From: Cryobacterium sp. PH31-O1
Lineage (GTDB): Bacteria > Actinomycetota > Actinomycetes > Actinomycetales > Microbacteriaceae
Assembly (NCBI RefSeq): GCF_030063455.1
Contig: NZ_JASITB010000008.1
Coordinates: 1 to 64,000 of the forward strand
Reading direction: 5' to 3'
Length of the DNA: 64,000 nucleotides
Part shown: one piece after another, positions 51,924 through 59,866 of the stretch
How positions within the stretch are numbered: position 1 is the stretch's first letter
Layout: the number at the start of each line of letters is the position of its first letter
Notes under the pieces: generated by a model
The model's database searches: none
The model's input: only the letters and a program-made list of their open reading frames with translations
What the model was told of the DNA's origin: nothing
Position numbers and translations under genes: made by a program

Positions 51924-52313
51924 ATGACCAGCTATGTCGCATTGATCTACTCGCCCGATGTCGATTGGAGCCAGCCCGAGTTCGCCGACGGCATGGCCGA
52001 GTATCAGAAGTTCGGTGAGGACGCCGCGAGCGTCATCCGCGGAGGCGCCGCGCTGTACCACACGCCCACGGCGACCACCGTGCGGGTGACCGGTGGCAAG
52101 GGTGGTGATGTCGTGCTCAGCGACGGACCGTACGCCGAGACGAAGGAAGCCCTCACCGGCTTCTACCTGCTCGAATGCACCGACCTCGACGAAGCGATCC
52201 GGGTCGCGTCCATGATTCCGGGGGCATGGAACGGGGCCGTCGAGATTCGTCCAGCGCTGCCGATGACCGTGAAGATTCCCACGCTCGAGACGGCAGACAC
52301 CGTCACGCAATGA
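51924..52313 (+). CDS. YciI-like DGPF-domain protein paired with an ECF42 sigma factor
   Basis: 129 residues. The motif DGPYAETKEALTGFYLLE is the DGPF signature; the ferredoxin-like YciI fold covers the whole chain. DGPF proteins are characteristic partners of ECF42 sigma factors; their function is unknown. AAGGAG precedes ATG 51924, and the stop overlaps the sigma factor start (ATGA), so the two are made together. Confidence 0.9.
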   Translation: MTSYVALIYSPDVDWSQPEFADGMAEYQKFGEDAASVIRGGAALYHTPTATTVRVTGGKGGDVVLSDGPYAETKEALTGFYLLECTDLDEAIRVASMIPGAWNGAVEIRPALPMTVKIPTLETADTVTQ

Positions 52314-53587
52314 GCCAGGGCGGGTTCGGCGGAGACCGCGCGGCTGTGCCCCGCGCGGCCTCTGCCGAGCTCACCGTGGCGCTCACCGATATTCTGCTGG
52401 CGGAACGGCGCCAGGTCCTGGCCTCGCTCACCCGGCTGACGGGCGACCTCGGCATCGCCGAGGACGCCGTGCAGGACGCCGCGATCAGCGCCCTGCAGGC
52501 GTGGCCGCGCACCGGCATTCCGCAAAACCCCCGGGCCTGGCTGATCGTGACGGCGAAACACCGAGCGATCGACGTGCTGCGCCGTGAGGGGTCGCGCTGG
52601 GCCAAAGAGAGGGAGGCGGCCCTGATGCAACTTCACCAGGCTCCCGACGACTTTACGGTCGGCGTGCTGCGCGACGACCAACTGCGCCTCATCTTCACCT
52701 GCTGCCATCCGGCACTCGCCGCCGAGGCACAGGTCGCGCTCAGTCTGCGGGTGCTGTGCGGCCTCAGCGTGGCCGAGGTGGCTCGGGCCCTGCTCGTGCC
52801 CGAGGCCACGATGGCCAAGCGCCTCACCCGGGCGCGGCAGAAAATCGCGGCCGCTGGCGTCCACTATCGGGTACCCGACGACGCCGACCTGCCCGATCGG
52901 ATGCGCGTGGTCGCGACGACCGTTTTTCTGCTGTTCACCGAGGGGTACGCCTCACGCTCCGCGGGGACGCACGAGAGGCGGTCCCTCGCCGAAGAAGCCG
53001 TGCGGCTCGGCCGGCTGCTGGTGCAGTTGTTACCCGGTGAAGCCGTACTGGAAGGCCTGCTCGCGACCATGCTGCTGCAACATTCGCGGCGCCACGCGCG
53101 CTTCGACGCCGCCGGCGACATCGTTCTGCTCGCCGACCAGGACCGCGCACGCTGGGACCACGTGCTGGCCACCGAGGGCGTTGAGCTGGCGGCGAGTGCC
53201 ATTCGCCGCAGCCAGAACAGCCCCGAACGCTTCGCGGTCGTCGCGGCGATCGCCGCCTGCCACGCGATCGCTGGCACGGCACAAAACACCGACTGGGACG
53301 CCATCGTGGCCTGGTATGACGTGCTGGCGCGGCTGGATCCGAGCCCGGTCGTGCTGCTCAACCGGGCGGCGGCGCTGGCCGAGCGTGGCGACGTTCGTGC
53401 GGCCCTCGACGCGGTTGAGACGCTCGAGGGTCTCGACGACTACTTCTGGCTGCACGCCACCCTGGCCGAACTTCTGCGCCGCCTCGGTCGCGAGCCAGAG
53501 GCTGCGGTCGCCGCGGCTCGAGCGCGCGGCCTCACCGGCTCGATCGCCCAGCAGCGACTGCTCGACCGTCGCTACCTAGCCCCCTAG
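52310..53587 (+). CDS. ECF42-type extracytoplasmic-function sigma factor with C-terminal extension
   Basis: About 425 residues. Sigma region 2 (about 35-95, GDLGIAEDAVQDAAISALQAW; NPRAWLIVTAKHRAIDVLR) and region 4 (about 130-180, LRVLCGLSVAEVARALLVPEATMAKRLTRARQKI) are followed by about 220 helical residues with a TPR-like pattern. That architecture plus the DGPF neighbour defines group ECF42. No anti-sigma factor is encoded nearby; the long C-terminus is thought to control activity in this group. ATG 52310 is fixed by the four-base overlap with the DGPF gene. Confidence 0.92.
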   Translation: MSQGGFGGDRAAVPRAASAELTVALTDILLAERRQVLASLTRLTGDLGIAEDAVQDAAISALQAWPRTGIPQNPRAWLIVTAKHRAIDVLRREGSRWAKEREAALMQLHQAPDDFTVGVLRDDQLRLIFTCCHPALAAEAQVALSLRVLCGLSVAEVARALLVPEATMAKRLTRARQKIAAAGVHYRVPDDADLPDRMRVVATTVFLLFTEGYASRSAGTHERRSLAEEAVRLGRLLVQLLPGEAVLEGLLATMLLQHSRRHARFDAAGDIVLLADQDRARWDHVLATEGVELAASAIRRSQNSPERFAVVAAIAACHAIAGTAQNTDWDAIVAWYDVLARLDPSPVVLLNRAAALAERGDVRAALDAVETLEGLDDYFWLHATLAELLRRLGREPEAAVAAARARGLTGSIAQQRLLDRRYLAP

Positions 53588-53611
53588 TGCCCAGATGGCC
53601 CCGCGGGTTAC

Positions 53612-53627
53612 GGGTGGCAAAGCACCC
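53612..53627. terminator. Weak hairpin between convergent genes
   Basis: GGGTG (53612-53616) pairs with CACCC (53623-53627) across GCAAAG, flanked on each side by CCGCGG. It lies between the sigma factor and exporter stops. The short stem makes this tentative. Confidence 0.4.
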
Positions 53628-53666
53628 ATGATCCGCGGAGGCCAGGTCAGATCGACCGTACGCGCA

Positions 53667-55334
53667 TCAGTTCGCGGCGGCCGGTCGAGCGGATGCTGCC
53701 GGCTCCGCCTGCCTGTTCGTCTCAGCCGGAGTGTTCGTTGCGCGGCCGGGGAAGCTCTCGAGGCGAACGTAGGTGGCACCATCCGTTTCGAGGGTTTCGG
53801 GAAGGATATCGCGCTCGATTGTGGTGGCGAGCGGCTTCTCGGTCACGAAGCAGAGCAGGATGACGGCCACGATCACGAGCGGCACCATATAGAGGAACAC
53901 CGGGGTGAGCGCGTCGTTGTAGCCGCTGATGATGACCTGGCGGGCGGCCTCTGGCAGATCGCGCACCATGGCCGGGGTGAAGGAGTTCGCGGCGCCGGCT
54001 CCGCCGGCGGGCATCCGCTCGCTGAGCAGCTCGGTCAGGCGGGCGGCGAACAGGCTGCCGACCACGGCGGAGCCGATCGAGGCCCCGATCTGGCGGAAGT
54101 AGTTGTTCGAGGCAGTGGCCGTTCCGACCTGCGAGTTCGGAAAGGAGTTTTGCACGATCAGAATGAGGATCTGCATGCTGAGTCCCAGACCGACGCCCAT
54201 GACGGCGAGGTAGCTGCAGAGTACCCAGATTGCCAGGGTGGGCGTCATGGTCGAGAGCAGCATGAGGGCGACGCCGACGATGACCGTGCCGGCGATGGGC
54301 ATCCACTTGTAGCGGCCGAATTTGCTGACCAGCCAGCCGGAACCGATCGAGCTGATCAGCAGCGCGGCCATCATCGGGATCATCAGGAACCCCGCCTCCG
54401 TGGCGTTCGCGCCGGTCACCATCTGCAGGTAGGTGGGCAGGTAGGCGAGGGCGCCGAACATCGCGATACCGGTGATCAGGCCGGCGATGGTGGTGAGGTT
54501 GAAGTTGCGGTCTGTGAACAGGTGCAGCGGCATGATCGGCTCGGCGGCTCGGCGCTCGACCGCGACGAAGGCTACGGCAGCGACGATGGTCGCGGTAATC
54601 AGCGACAGGATCAGCAGGGAATCCCAGTCGTAGGTGGTGCCGCCCCAGGTGGTCGTGAGTACGAGCCCGGTGGAGGCCAGGGCGAGCAGCCCCATGCCGG
54701 CCACATCGAGCTTCGGTACGGCATGGTCGACCTTGGGCAGGCGCAAGAAGAATAGCGCGGTGACGATGGCGAGGGCGCCGAGGGGGATGTTCATCCAGAA
54801 CGCCCAGCGCCAGCCGATGCCTTCGGTGAACCAGCCGCCGAGAAGCGGGCCGGCCACGGAGGACAGTGCAAACACGCCACCCATGATGCCCATGTACTTG
54901 CCACGCTCGCGGGCCGGAACGACGTCGGCGATGATGGCCTGCGAGAGGATCATCAGCCCGCCGCCGCCGAGGCCCTGCACGGCGCGACCGATGATGAGCC
55001 AGGTCATGTCGGGGGCGAGGCCGCCGACGATCGAGCCGAGAATGAAGATGCTGATGGCGCCGATGAACAGGCCCTTACGGCCGATCAGGTCGCCGAGTTT
55101 GCCGTAGACCGGCAGCATGATGGTCGACGCCAGAATATACGCGGTCGTCACCCACAGCATGTGGTCGACGCCGTTGAGCTCGCCGACGATTGTCGGCAGG
55201 GCGGTACTGAAGATGGTCTGGTCGAGCGAGGCGAGCAGCATGGTGACCATGAGCCCGGCGAAGACCAACAAAATGTGACGCTTGCCGGGGATGGCTTCGG
55301 CCGGGGCCTCGCGCGGGGAAAGTGTGGTGGTCAT
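53667..55334 (-). CDS. DHA2-family (EmrB/QacA) drug exporter
   Basis: 555 residues with fourteen predicted membrane segments. Motif LDQTIFSTALPTIVGEL in segment 1 and GKLGDLIGRKGLFIGAI (loop 2-3) identify the DHA2 proton antiporters; AIIADVVPARERGKYMG is motif-like for the family. It should export drugs or cationic compounds. Its ATG overlaps the stop of the TetR gene by four bases, so regulator and pump form one operon. Confidence 0.92.
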   Translation of the reverse strand: MTTTLSPREAPAEAIPGKRHILLVFAGLMVTMLLASLDQTIFSTALPTIVGELNGVDHMLWVTTAYILASTIMLPVYGKLGDLIGRKGLFIGAISIFILGSIVGGLAPDMTWLIIGRAVQGLGGGGLMILSQAIIADVVPARERGKYMGIMGGVFALSSVAGPLLGGWFTEGIGWRWAFWMNIPLGALAIVTALFFLRLPKVDHAVPKLDVAGMGLLALASTGLVLTTTWGGTTYDWDSLLILSLITATIVAAVAFVAVERRAAEPIMPLHLFTDRNFNLTTIAGLITGIAMFGALAYLPTYLQMVTGANATEAGFLMIPMMAALLISSIGSGWLVSKFGRYKWMPIAGTVIVGVALMLLSTMTPTLAIWVLCSYLAVMGVGLGLSMQILILIVQNSFPNSQVGTATASNNYFRQIGASIGSAVVGSLFAARLTELLSERMPAGGAGAANSFTPAMVRDLPEAARQVIISGYNDALTPVFLYMVPLVIVAVILLCFVTEKPLATTIERDILPETLETDGATYVRLESFPGRATNTPAETNRQAEPAASARPAAAN

Positions 55335-55975
55335 GAAAGTTTTTCGGTTACCTCTCTGGCGAGCGAAATTGCTCGTGATTCAAGTTGTTCGGCCGCACCG
55401 TCGGCGTCGGTCGGGTTCATTTCGGCCCATTCCTTGACGGCCACCCGCACCGCGCCGCCGCAGAGGGCAAGCACCAGTTCAGCGGATGCCGCAAGCTCGG
55501 CCGGTGCGTCGCTCGCGAAGCGCACGTCCCGCGCCGCCAGCGCCGCGACGGCTTCGGTGACCTCCGTGGTGAGCTGGGTGAACTGGGCGAGCTGGGTGGT
55601 GAGCAGCTGCGGGTGTCGGCGCAAAATCTCCAGCCGGTCCTCGCGCATGGTCGGACGGGTCGACGGCGGACCGATGACGGTCAACAGCAGGTGAATAACC
55701 GAGTCGATCAGTCCGTGCGCGGCGACGCGGTCGCAGTGCGCGGCGAGCTCGACAGCCTCGATCCTGGCCTGACGCAGGCCGAGGATCGCGGCATCCTTGC
55801 TCTCAAAGTAGTTGAAGAAGGTGCGCGGCGACACGTCGGCGAGTTCGCTGATCGCATCGATCGTGGTGTGCTCGAGTCCCTCCTGAAGCACGAGGGTGAC
55901 CGCGGCATCTTCGAGCCGCAGGCGAGTTTCGAGGCGTTTGCGGTCACGCAGGCCCAGGTTCGGTTCGACTATCAC
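55331..55975 (-). CDS. TetR-family regulator of the DHA2 exporter
   Basis: About 214 residues. The helix-turn-helix is LEHTTIDAISELADVSPRTFFNYFESKDAAIL (about 33-64); the C-terminal domain is helical. GTG 55975 is chosen because a promoter fits immediately upstream and would give a leaderless message; the longer frame to 56017 would run through that promoter. As first gene of the operon it should repress itself and the pump until a drug binds. Confidence 0.88.
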   Translation of the reverse strand: MIVEPNLGLRDRKRLETRLRLEDAAVTLVLQEGLEHTTIDAISELADVSPRTFFNYFESKDAAILGLRQARIEAVELAAHCDRVAAHGLIDSVIHLLLTVIGPPSTRPTMREDRLEILRRHPQLLTTQLAQFTQLTTEVTEAVAALAARDVRFASDAPAELAASAELVLALCGGAVRVAVKEWAEMNPTDADGAAEQLESRAISLAREVTEKLS

Positions 55976-55982
55976 AACGCCA

Positions 55983-56026
55983 ATTCTTGCGCACACTGCG
56001 TTTTTGCGCAACTGCAAACTTACAGT
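55983..56026 (-). promoter_or_regulatory. Promoter and operator of the TetR-DHA2 operon
   Basis: On the minus strand TTGCGC (56011-56006) and AAGAAT (55988-55983) are 17 bases apart, placing the start of transcription at GTG 55975. On the plus strand ACTGCAA-AC-TTACAGT (56011-56026) is an inverted repeat with one mismatch overlapping the -35. This is a fitting repressor site. Confidence 0.6.
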
Positions 56027-56047
56027 GATGCAGTTTTCTCGGCGAAC

Positions 56048-56092
56048 GTTCAGGCCAGCGGGGTTTGTTCAGGCCAGCGGAGTTTGTTCAGG
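56048..56092. repeat. 19-bp tandem duplication upstream of the DUF3817 gene
   Basis: GTTCAGGCCAGCGGGGTTT (56048-56066) is repeated with one change (56067-56085) and followed by seven bases of a third unit. It lies in the divergent space between the TetR and DUF3817 genes and may alter the DUF3817 promoter. Confidence 0.85.
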
Positions 56093-56143
56093 TGGGGCTG
56101 CGAGGATGAAGTTTCCCTGCCCCGCCATGAGTCGAAAGTCACC

Positions 56144-56605
56144 ATGACCCCGCGCCTGCTGTTTCGTTCCGTTGCCATTGCCGAAGCCATCACCTGGGCG
56201 CTGTTGATCGCCGGAATGGTGATGAAATATGTGCTCGAGGTCGGTGAGCTCGGGGTGCAGATCGGTGGCTTCGTGCACGGCCTCGTCTTCATCGCCTTCG
56301 GCATCACGGCCCTGCTCGTGGGCGTGAACCAGCACTGGAGCGTGCGCCTCACCCTGATCGCCATGGTCACCGCGATCATTCCGTTCGGCACGGTCCCGCT
56401 CGACCGCCGGCTCGAAAAGAACGGGCTGCTCGACGGTGGCTGGCGGCATGCCCGCACCGACGATCCCCGCGATCACACCCGGGTGAGTGCCGTGCTCCGC
56501 TGGATGCTGGCTCGCCCGGCGCTGCTCGCCGCAATCATGGGCGTCGCTCTGGTATCGATCATGGCCACGCTGCTCACGATCGGCCCGCCCGGCGGTGCCA
56601 GCTAG
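56144..56605 (+). CDS. DUF3817 integral membrane protein
   Basis: 153 residues. Typical DUF3817 start LLFRSVAIAEAITWALLIAGMVMKYV, HGLVFIAFGITALL, and a third hydrophobic segment; the C-terminus adds one more segment. The function is unknown; these proteins are widespread single genes in actinobacteria. ATG 56144 begins at the conserved part. It is divergent from the TetR-exporter operon and followed by copy 2 of the double-hairpin repeat. Confidence 0.85.
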   Translation: MTPRLLFRSVAIAEAITWALLIAGMVMKYVLEVGELGVQIGGFVHGLVFIAFGITALLVGVNQHWSVRLTLIAMVTAIIPFGTVPLDRRLEKNGLLDGGWRHARTDDPRDHTRVSAVLRWMLARPALLAAIMGVALVSIMATLLTIGPPGGAS

Positions 56606-56614
56606 CCTCCCCCG

Positions 56615-56714
56615 CAATGCGGACTCAATGCGGACTCAATGCGGACGGGGCCCGGGCCCGGGCCCTAGGCCCAGTTTATAAGCTGGGCCCGTGGACGGGG
56701 CCTGGGCCCCGTCC
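56615..56714. repeat. Direct repeats and double-hairpin repeat, copy 2
   Basis: Three units of CAATGCGGACT (56615-56646, last one short) lead into the GC-rich element. Hairpin one is GGCCCAGTTT (56668-56677) with AAGCTGGGCC (56680-56689), one mismatch. Palindrome two has perfect 10-bp arms GGACGGGGCC (56693-56702) and GGCCCCGTCC (56705-56714). Bases 56670-56711 match copy 1 at 38 of 42 positions. CAATGCGG also occurs beside copy 1, but on its other side. Confidence 0.82.
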
Positions 56715-56742
56715 GAAGAGGTAGAGCGAGACTCCGGGGCGG

Positions 56743-57942
56743 TCAGCCGAGGGTCGCCGGCAGTTGCGGGGTGAGGCCGACGCGGGGGTGGCGGGCCGTG
56801 GCGGCCAGTGCGAGGGCGGCATCCGCTTGTGTGAGGTCGAAGGTCGCACCGACCAGGGCCGAGAACGGATACCGGTGCCAGGCTCCGCTCAGATAGGTCA
56901 CGGCCTGCGCCAGGTCGTCCGGGGTGTAGTTGTGCACACCACGCACGGTGAGCAGGCGTCGCACGATCAACTCCGGGTCGAGCGGCACGGCCTCTCCCGG
57001 CGAGACCGTTCCAACGAGCACGATCACCCCGCCGACGCCGATCACGTCGAGAGCGGTGCGCACGGCCGGTCGGGCGCCGCTCAGTTCGAGGGCGATGGTC
57101 GGCTCGGCGGCACCGGCCTGCTGCAGCGCGGTGAGCACGCTCGCCACCCCGGTCGGTGAATCATACGGGGCACCCGGGTCAGCCACGGCCGCGGCCCCGA
57201 AGGCCAGCGCACGCTGCCGGCGAGCGGCATCCGGGTCGCTGACGACGACGAAAGCGCCGGCATCCGTCGCCATCGCGCAGGCCGTGACGCCGAGCATTCC
57301 GGCGCCGGCCACCAGCACGGTCGCGCCGGCCAGCGGCACGAGAGCGGATGCCGCCCCCAGCGCGGCGACGACGGTGGCCGTCGCGCAGGACGCCGGCGCC
57401 AGGACCGTCGCCGGAACCTGTTCGTCGACGACCACGACGGCCGTGCCAGTACGCACCTGCACGTGGGTGGCGAATCCGCCGCTGAGTTCCCAGCCCCGCC
57501 GCATCCGCTCATGGCCGTATTTGGCCAGCTCCAGGCATTTCTGGGGCAGGCCGCGACGGCAGCGCTGGCAGGTTCCGCAGCTCACCGTGACCGACCAGAC
57601 CACCCGCTGCCCGACCTGCAGAGGTATTCCGTTTGCGGCATATGCCGGTTCGGCCACGGCAACGATGCGACCGACCTGCTCATGACCGAGCACGAGCGGC
57701 TTATCGGCCGGGCGGTCACCCAGGGCCGTGTGCACGTCGGAACCGCAGACCGTGACCAGTTCGACCTCGACCAGCACGTCGCCGAGACCCAGTAGCACGC
57801 CAGGGACCGCCACGGCGTTTAACGGAAGGCCGATACCAGACCAGACCATGGCCTCGGCGGCGCGCGGCAAAACGACCTCACGGCCGACTGGGCGGGCAGT
57901 CAGCGTCACAGGCGAAGGTGCGTGTGGGTCGTATTCGGTCAT
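56743..57942 (-). CDS. Zinc alcohol dehydrogenase of the phosphonate-associated type
   Basis: 399 residues, MDR fold. Catalytic zinc ligands are in VCGSDVHTALG and GHEQVG. The structural-zinc loop SCGTCQRCRRGLPQKC holds four cysteines. NAD binding is VLVAGAGMLGVTACAMA. By position it matches the alcohol dehydrogenases annotated as phosphonate-catabolism associated (TIGR03366, from memory). A role in interconverting a phosphono-aldehyde and alcohol is inferred. Last gene of the operon; it starts two bases after the HAD gene stop. Confidence 0.83.
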   Translation of the reverse strand: MTEYDPHAPSPVTLTARPVGREVVLPRAAEAMVWSGIGLPLNAVAVPGVLLGLGDVLVEVELVTVCGSDVHTALGDRPADKPLVLGHEQVGRIVAVAEPAYAANGIPLQVGQRVVWSVTVSCGTCQRCRRGLPQKCLELAKYGHERMRRGWELSGGFATHVQVRTGTAVVVVDEQVPATVLAPASCATATVVAALGAASALVPLAGATVLVAGAGMLGVTACAMATDAGAFVVVSDPDAARRQRALAFGAAAVADPGAPYDSPTGVASVLTALQQAGAAEPTIALELSGARPAVRTALDVIGVGGVIVLVGTVSPGEAVPLDPELIVRRLLTVRGVHNYTPDDLAQAVTYLSGAWHRYPFSALVGATFDLTQADAALALAATARHPRVGLTPQLPATLG

Positions 57943-57944
57943 GA

Positions 57945-58709
57945 CTACTCGATCGTGTTCTCACGCAGACCGAGTAGTTCGGCGAGGTCGGCGACACTCT
58001 TGATGACCACGTCAGCTCCGGCGTCCTCGAGGGTGTCGGTGTCGTGGGTGCCGGTGAGCACACCAACGACGAGGCCGGCGCCCGCATTCAGGCCGGAGAG
58101 CATGTCGCTGGCCGTGTCGCCGACGACGACCATGGCGGCGACGCTCGACGCCCCGGTGCGCAGCAGCGCGGTGAGCGGCAGGTCGGGGTAAGGGCGGCCA
58201 CGGCCGGCCTCTGCCGGGCACACGCTCACGTCGATGAGGTCGCTCCAGCCGAGCTTCTCGATGAGCGTGTTCTGCGTTGCCCGGGAGAATCCGGTGACGA
58301 GGGCCACCTTCACTCCGGCGTCACGGAGTTCCTGGAACAGGTCGGCGGCGCCCGCGATCGCCGTCACACCGACCTGCTCGATGAGTTCCCCGTAAGCGGT
58401 TTCGAAAGCGGCGGTCGCGGCGACAGCCGCCTCTTCGGAGTCGGCCAGTTCGCGAAAGACATCGAGCTTGGATTGCCCCATGGTCTCGCGCACGAACGCG
58501 ACGGCTTCCTCGAGTTGGTCGGTGGTCTCGGCCAGGCCGCTGCGCTCGGCGGCGCGCACGAAGGCCCGTTCGACGAGTCCATCGTCGCTCACCGTGGTTC
58601 CGGCCATGTCGAAGACGACGAGTTCGACGTCGACGTCTTCGGTGTCAAAGTCATCCTGGTCGAGGTCGAGGTCGAGATCGAGATCGAGGGAGAGGGGTGC
58701 GGTGCTCAT
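57945..58709 (-). CDS. Phosphonatase-like HAD hydrolase
   Basis: 254 residues. After an acidic Leu-Asp repeat lead (residues 7-28), HAD motif I is VVFDMAGTTVSDDG with nucleophile Asp34, and the Ala-Gly-Thr pattern of phosphonoacetaldehyde hydrolase. MGQSKLDVF keeps a cap-domain lysine (Lys81) like the Schiff-base lysine of PhnX. VVGDTASDM is motif III/IV. It likely cleaves a phosphono-aldehyde C-P bond or a related phosphate ester (family TIGR03351, from memory). ATG 58709 overlaps the upstream stop by four bases and has AAAGG ahead. Confidence 0.85.
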   Translation of the reverse strand: MSTAPLSLDLDLDLDLDQDDFDTEDVDVELVVFDMAGTTVSDDGLVERAFVRAAERSGLAETTDQLEEAVAFVRETMGQSKLDVFRELADSEEAAVAATAAFETAYGELIEQVGVTAIAGAADLFQELRDAGVKVALVTGFSRATQNTLIEKLGWSDLIDVSVCPAEAGRGRPYPDLPLTALLRTGASSVAAMVVVGDTASDMLSGLNAGAGLVVGVLTGTHDTDTLEDAGADVVIKSVADLAELLGLRENTIE

Positions 58710-59866
58710 GAGGTGCCTTTCAGTGAGGGGATGGAATCGCAGACAGAGGCAATGACATGCTCGGCGAGGCCGAGACCGGTCGTCATGCCGATCCCGGTCG
58801 TCGCCGCAACGAGGTGCACACCGGGTTCGGGTTCGTCGATGAGAAAGTCGGCGCGGCCGCTGGCGTAGACGCCCTGCCACCGTTCGAGCACCCGCGGGCG
58901 CGGCACGCCGAAGAGCTCAGCGGCGAGTTTCAGCAACTGCTCGAACGCATTCTCATTCTGGAATGGCGAGACGGATGCCCCGCGATAGTGGGTGTCCCCA
59001 ACGATCAGTGAGCCGTCGGGCAGCTGGGTGTACATCTGGTTGAGGTCGAGTTCGGCGAGCGCCGGATACTCCCGCCGCAGTCGTTCGCCCAGCAGGGCGG
59101 CAGCCGGCAGCTCGTCAAACGCTCCGTAGCGCAGCAGTGACCAGCCAGTGAGAACCGGTGCGGGCAGCGGCGAACGCAGACCAGCGTCGACGCGCAGCAT
59201 GTCCAGGCCGCACCGACGGATGCCGTCACGGAGGGCGACCTCGGGGTACAACTGGTCGATGTCGTGGTTGACCGCCACGATGACCGCTCCGGCGTCGATC
59301 GCACCACGCGTCGTCGTGACCCTTCCAGGGCACACCATTGTGACGGCGGTGCGGTAGCGAAACACGACGCCCCGACCGGCCAGATAGTCGGCGAGGCCGG
59401 TGCCGGCCTGGCGGGGATTGGCCTGCAGATCCCAGGGCAGCAGCGCCCCGCCAACGGCCGTGCCATGCGCGAGCGGCAGGCGCGCCTCGACCTCGGCAGC
59501 GCTCAGCAGCAGTACATCGGGCTGGCCGGAGCCGAAGACCGATACGCTCCCCCGCTCGTCGGCCAGCTCGCGCAGCACCGTCATCTCGTCGTCGTGGCGG
59601 GCGACGACGACCGTGCCCGATTCGCGCAACCAGAGGCCGGCATCCGTCGCCAGCCGCAGCCAGATCGGGCGGGAAAGCGCGGCGAACTGACGAGCCAGTC
59701 CGCTTTGCGGGGTGAAACAGAGGTGCCCGAAATTGCGAACGGATGCCCCGCTCGGCGCCGCCGCGCGGTCCACGACGACCACGGACAGGCCCCGGTCGAT
59801 CGCGGCGAGCGCGTGCCCGAGGCCCACGATGCCGCTGCCGACAACGACAACGTCGAAGGCCGTCAT
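58706..59866 (-). CDS. FAD-dependent amine oxidoreductase associated with phosphonate use
   Basis: 386 residues, DAO fold: VVVVGSGIVGLGHALAAIDRGLSVVVVDR at the start and TTGIGMTTGLGLAEHV at the end. It corresponds to the FAD oxidoreductases found in phosphonate clusters (TIGR03364, from memory), some of which oxidise 2-aminoethylphosphonate or its N-methyl form to phosphonoacetaldehyde. That would supply the HAD enzyme encoded next. ATG 59866 overlaps the phnE stop by four bases; an in-frame upstream start would overlap further. Confidence 0.83.
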   Translation of the reverse strand: MTAFDVVVVGSGIVGLGHALAAIDRGLSVVVVDRAAAPSGASVRNFGHLCFTPQSGLARQFAALSRPIWLRLATDAGLWLRESGTVVVARHDDEMTVLRELADERGSVSVFGSGQPDVLLLSAAEVEARLPLAHGTAVGGALLPWDLQANPRQAGTGLADYLAGRGVVFRYRTAVTMVCPGRVTTTRGAIDAGAVIVAVNHDIDQLYPEVALRDGIRRCGLDMLRVDAGLRSPLPAPVLTGWSLLRYGAFDELPAAALLGERLRREYPALAELDLNQMYTQLPDGSLIVGDTHYRGASVSPFQNENAFEQLLKLAAELFGVPRPRVLERWQGVYASGRADFLIDEPEPGVHLVAATTGIGMTTGLGLAEHVIASVCDSIPSLKGTS

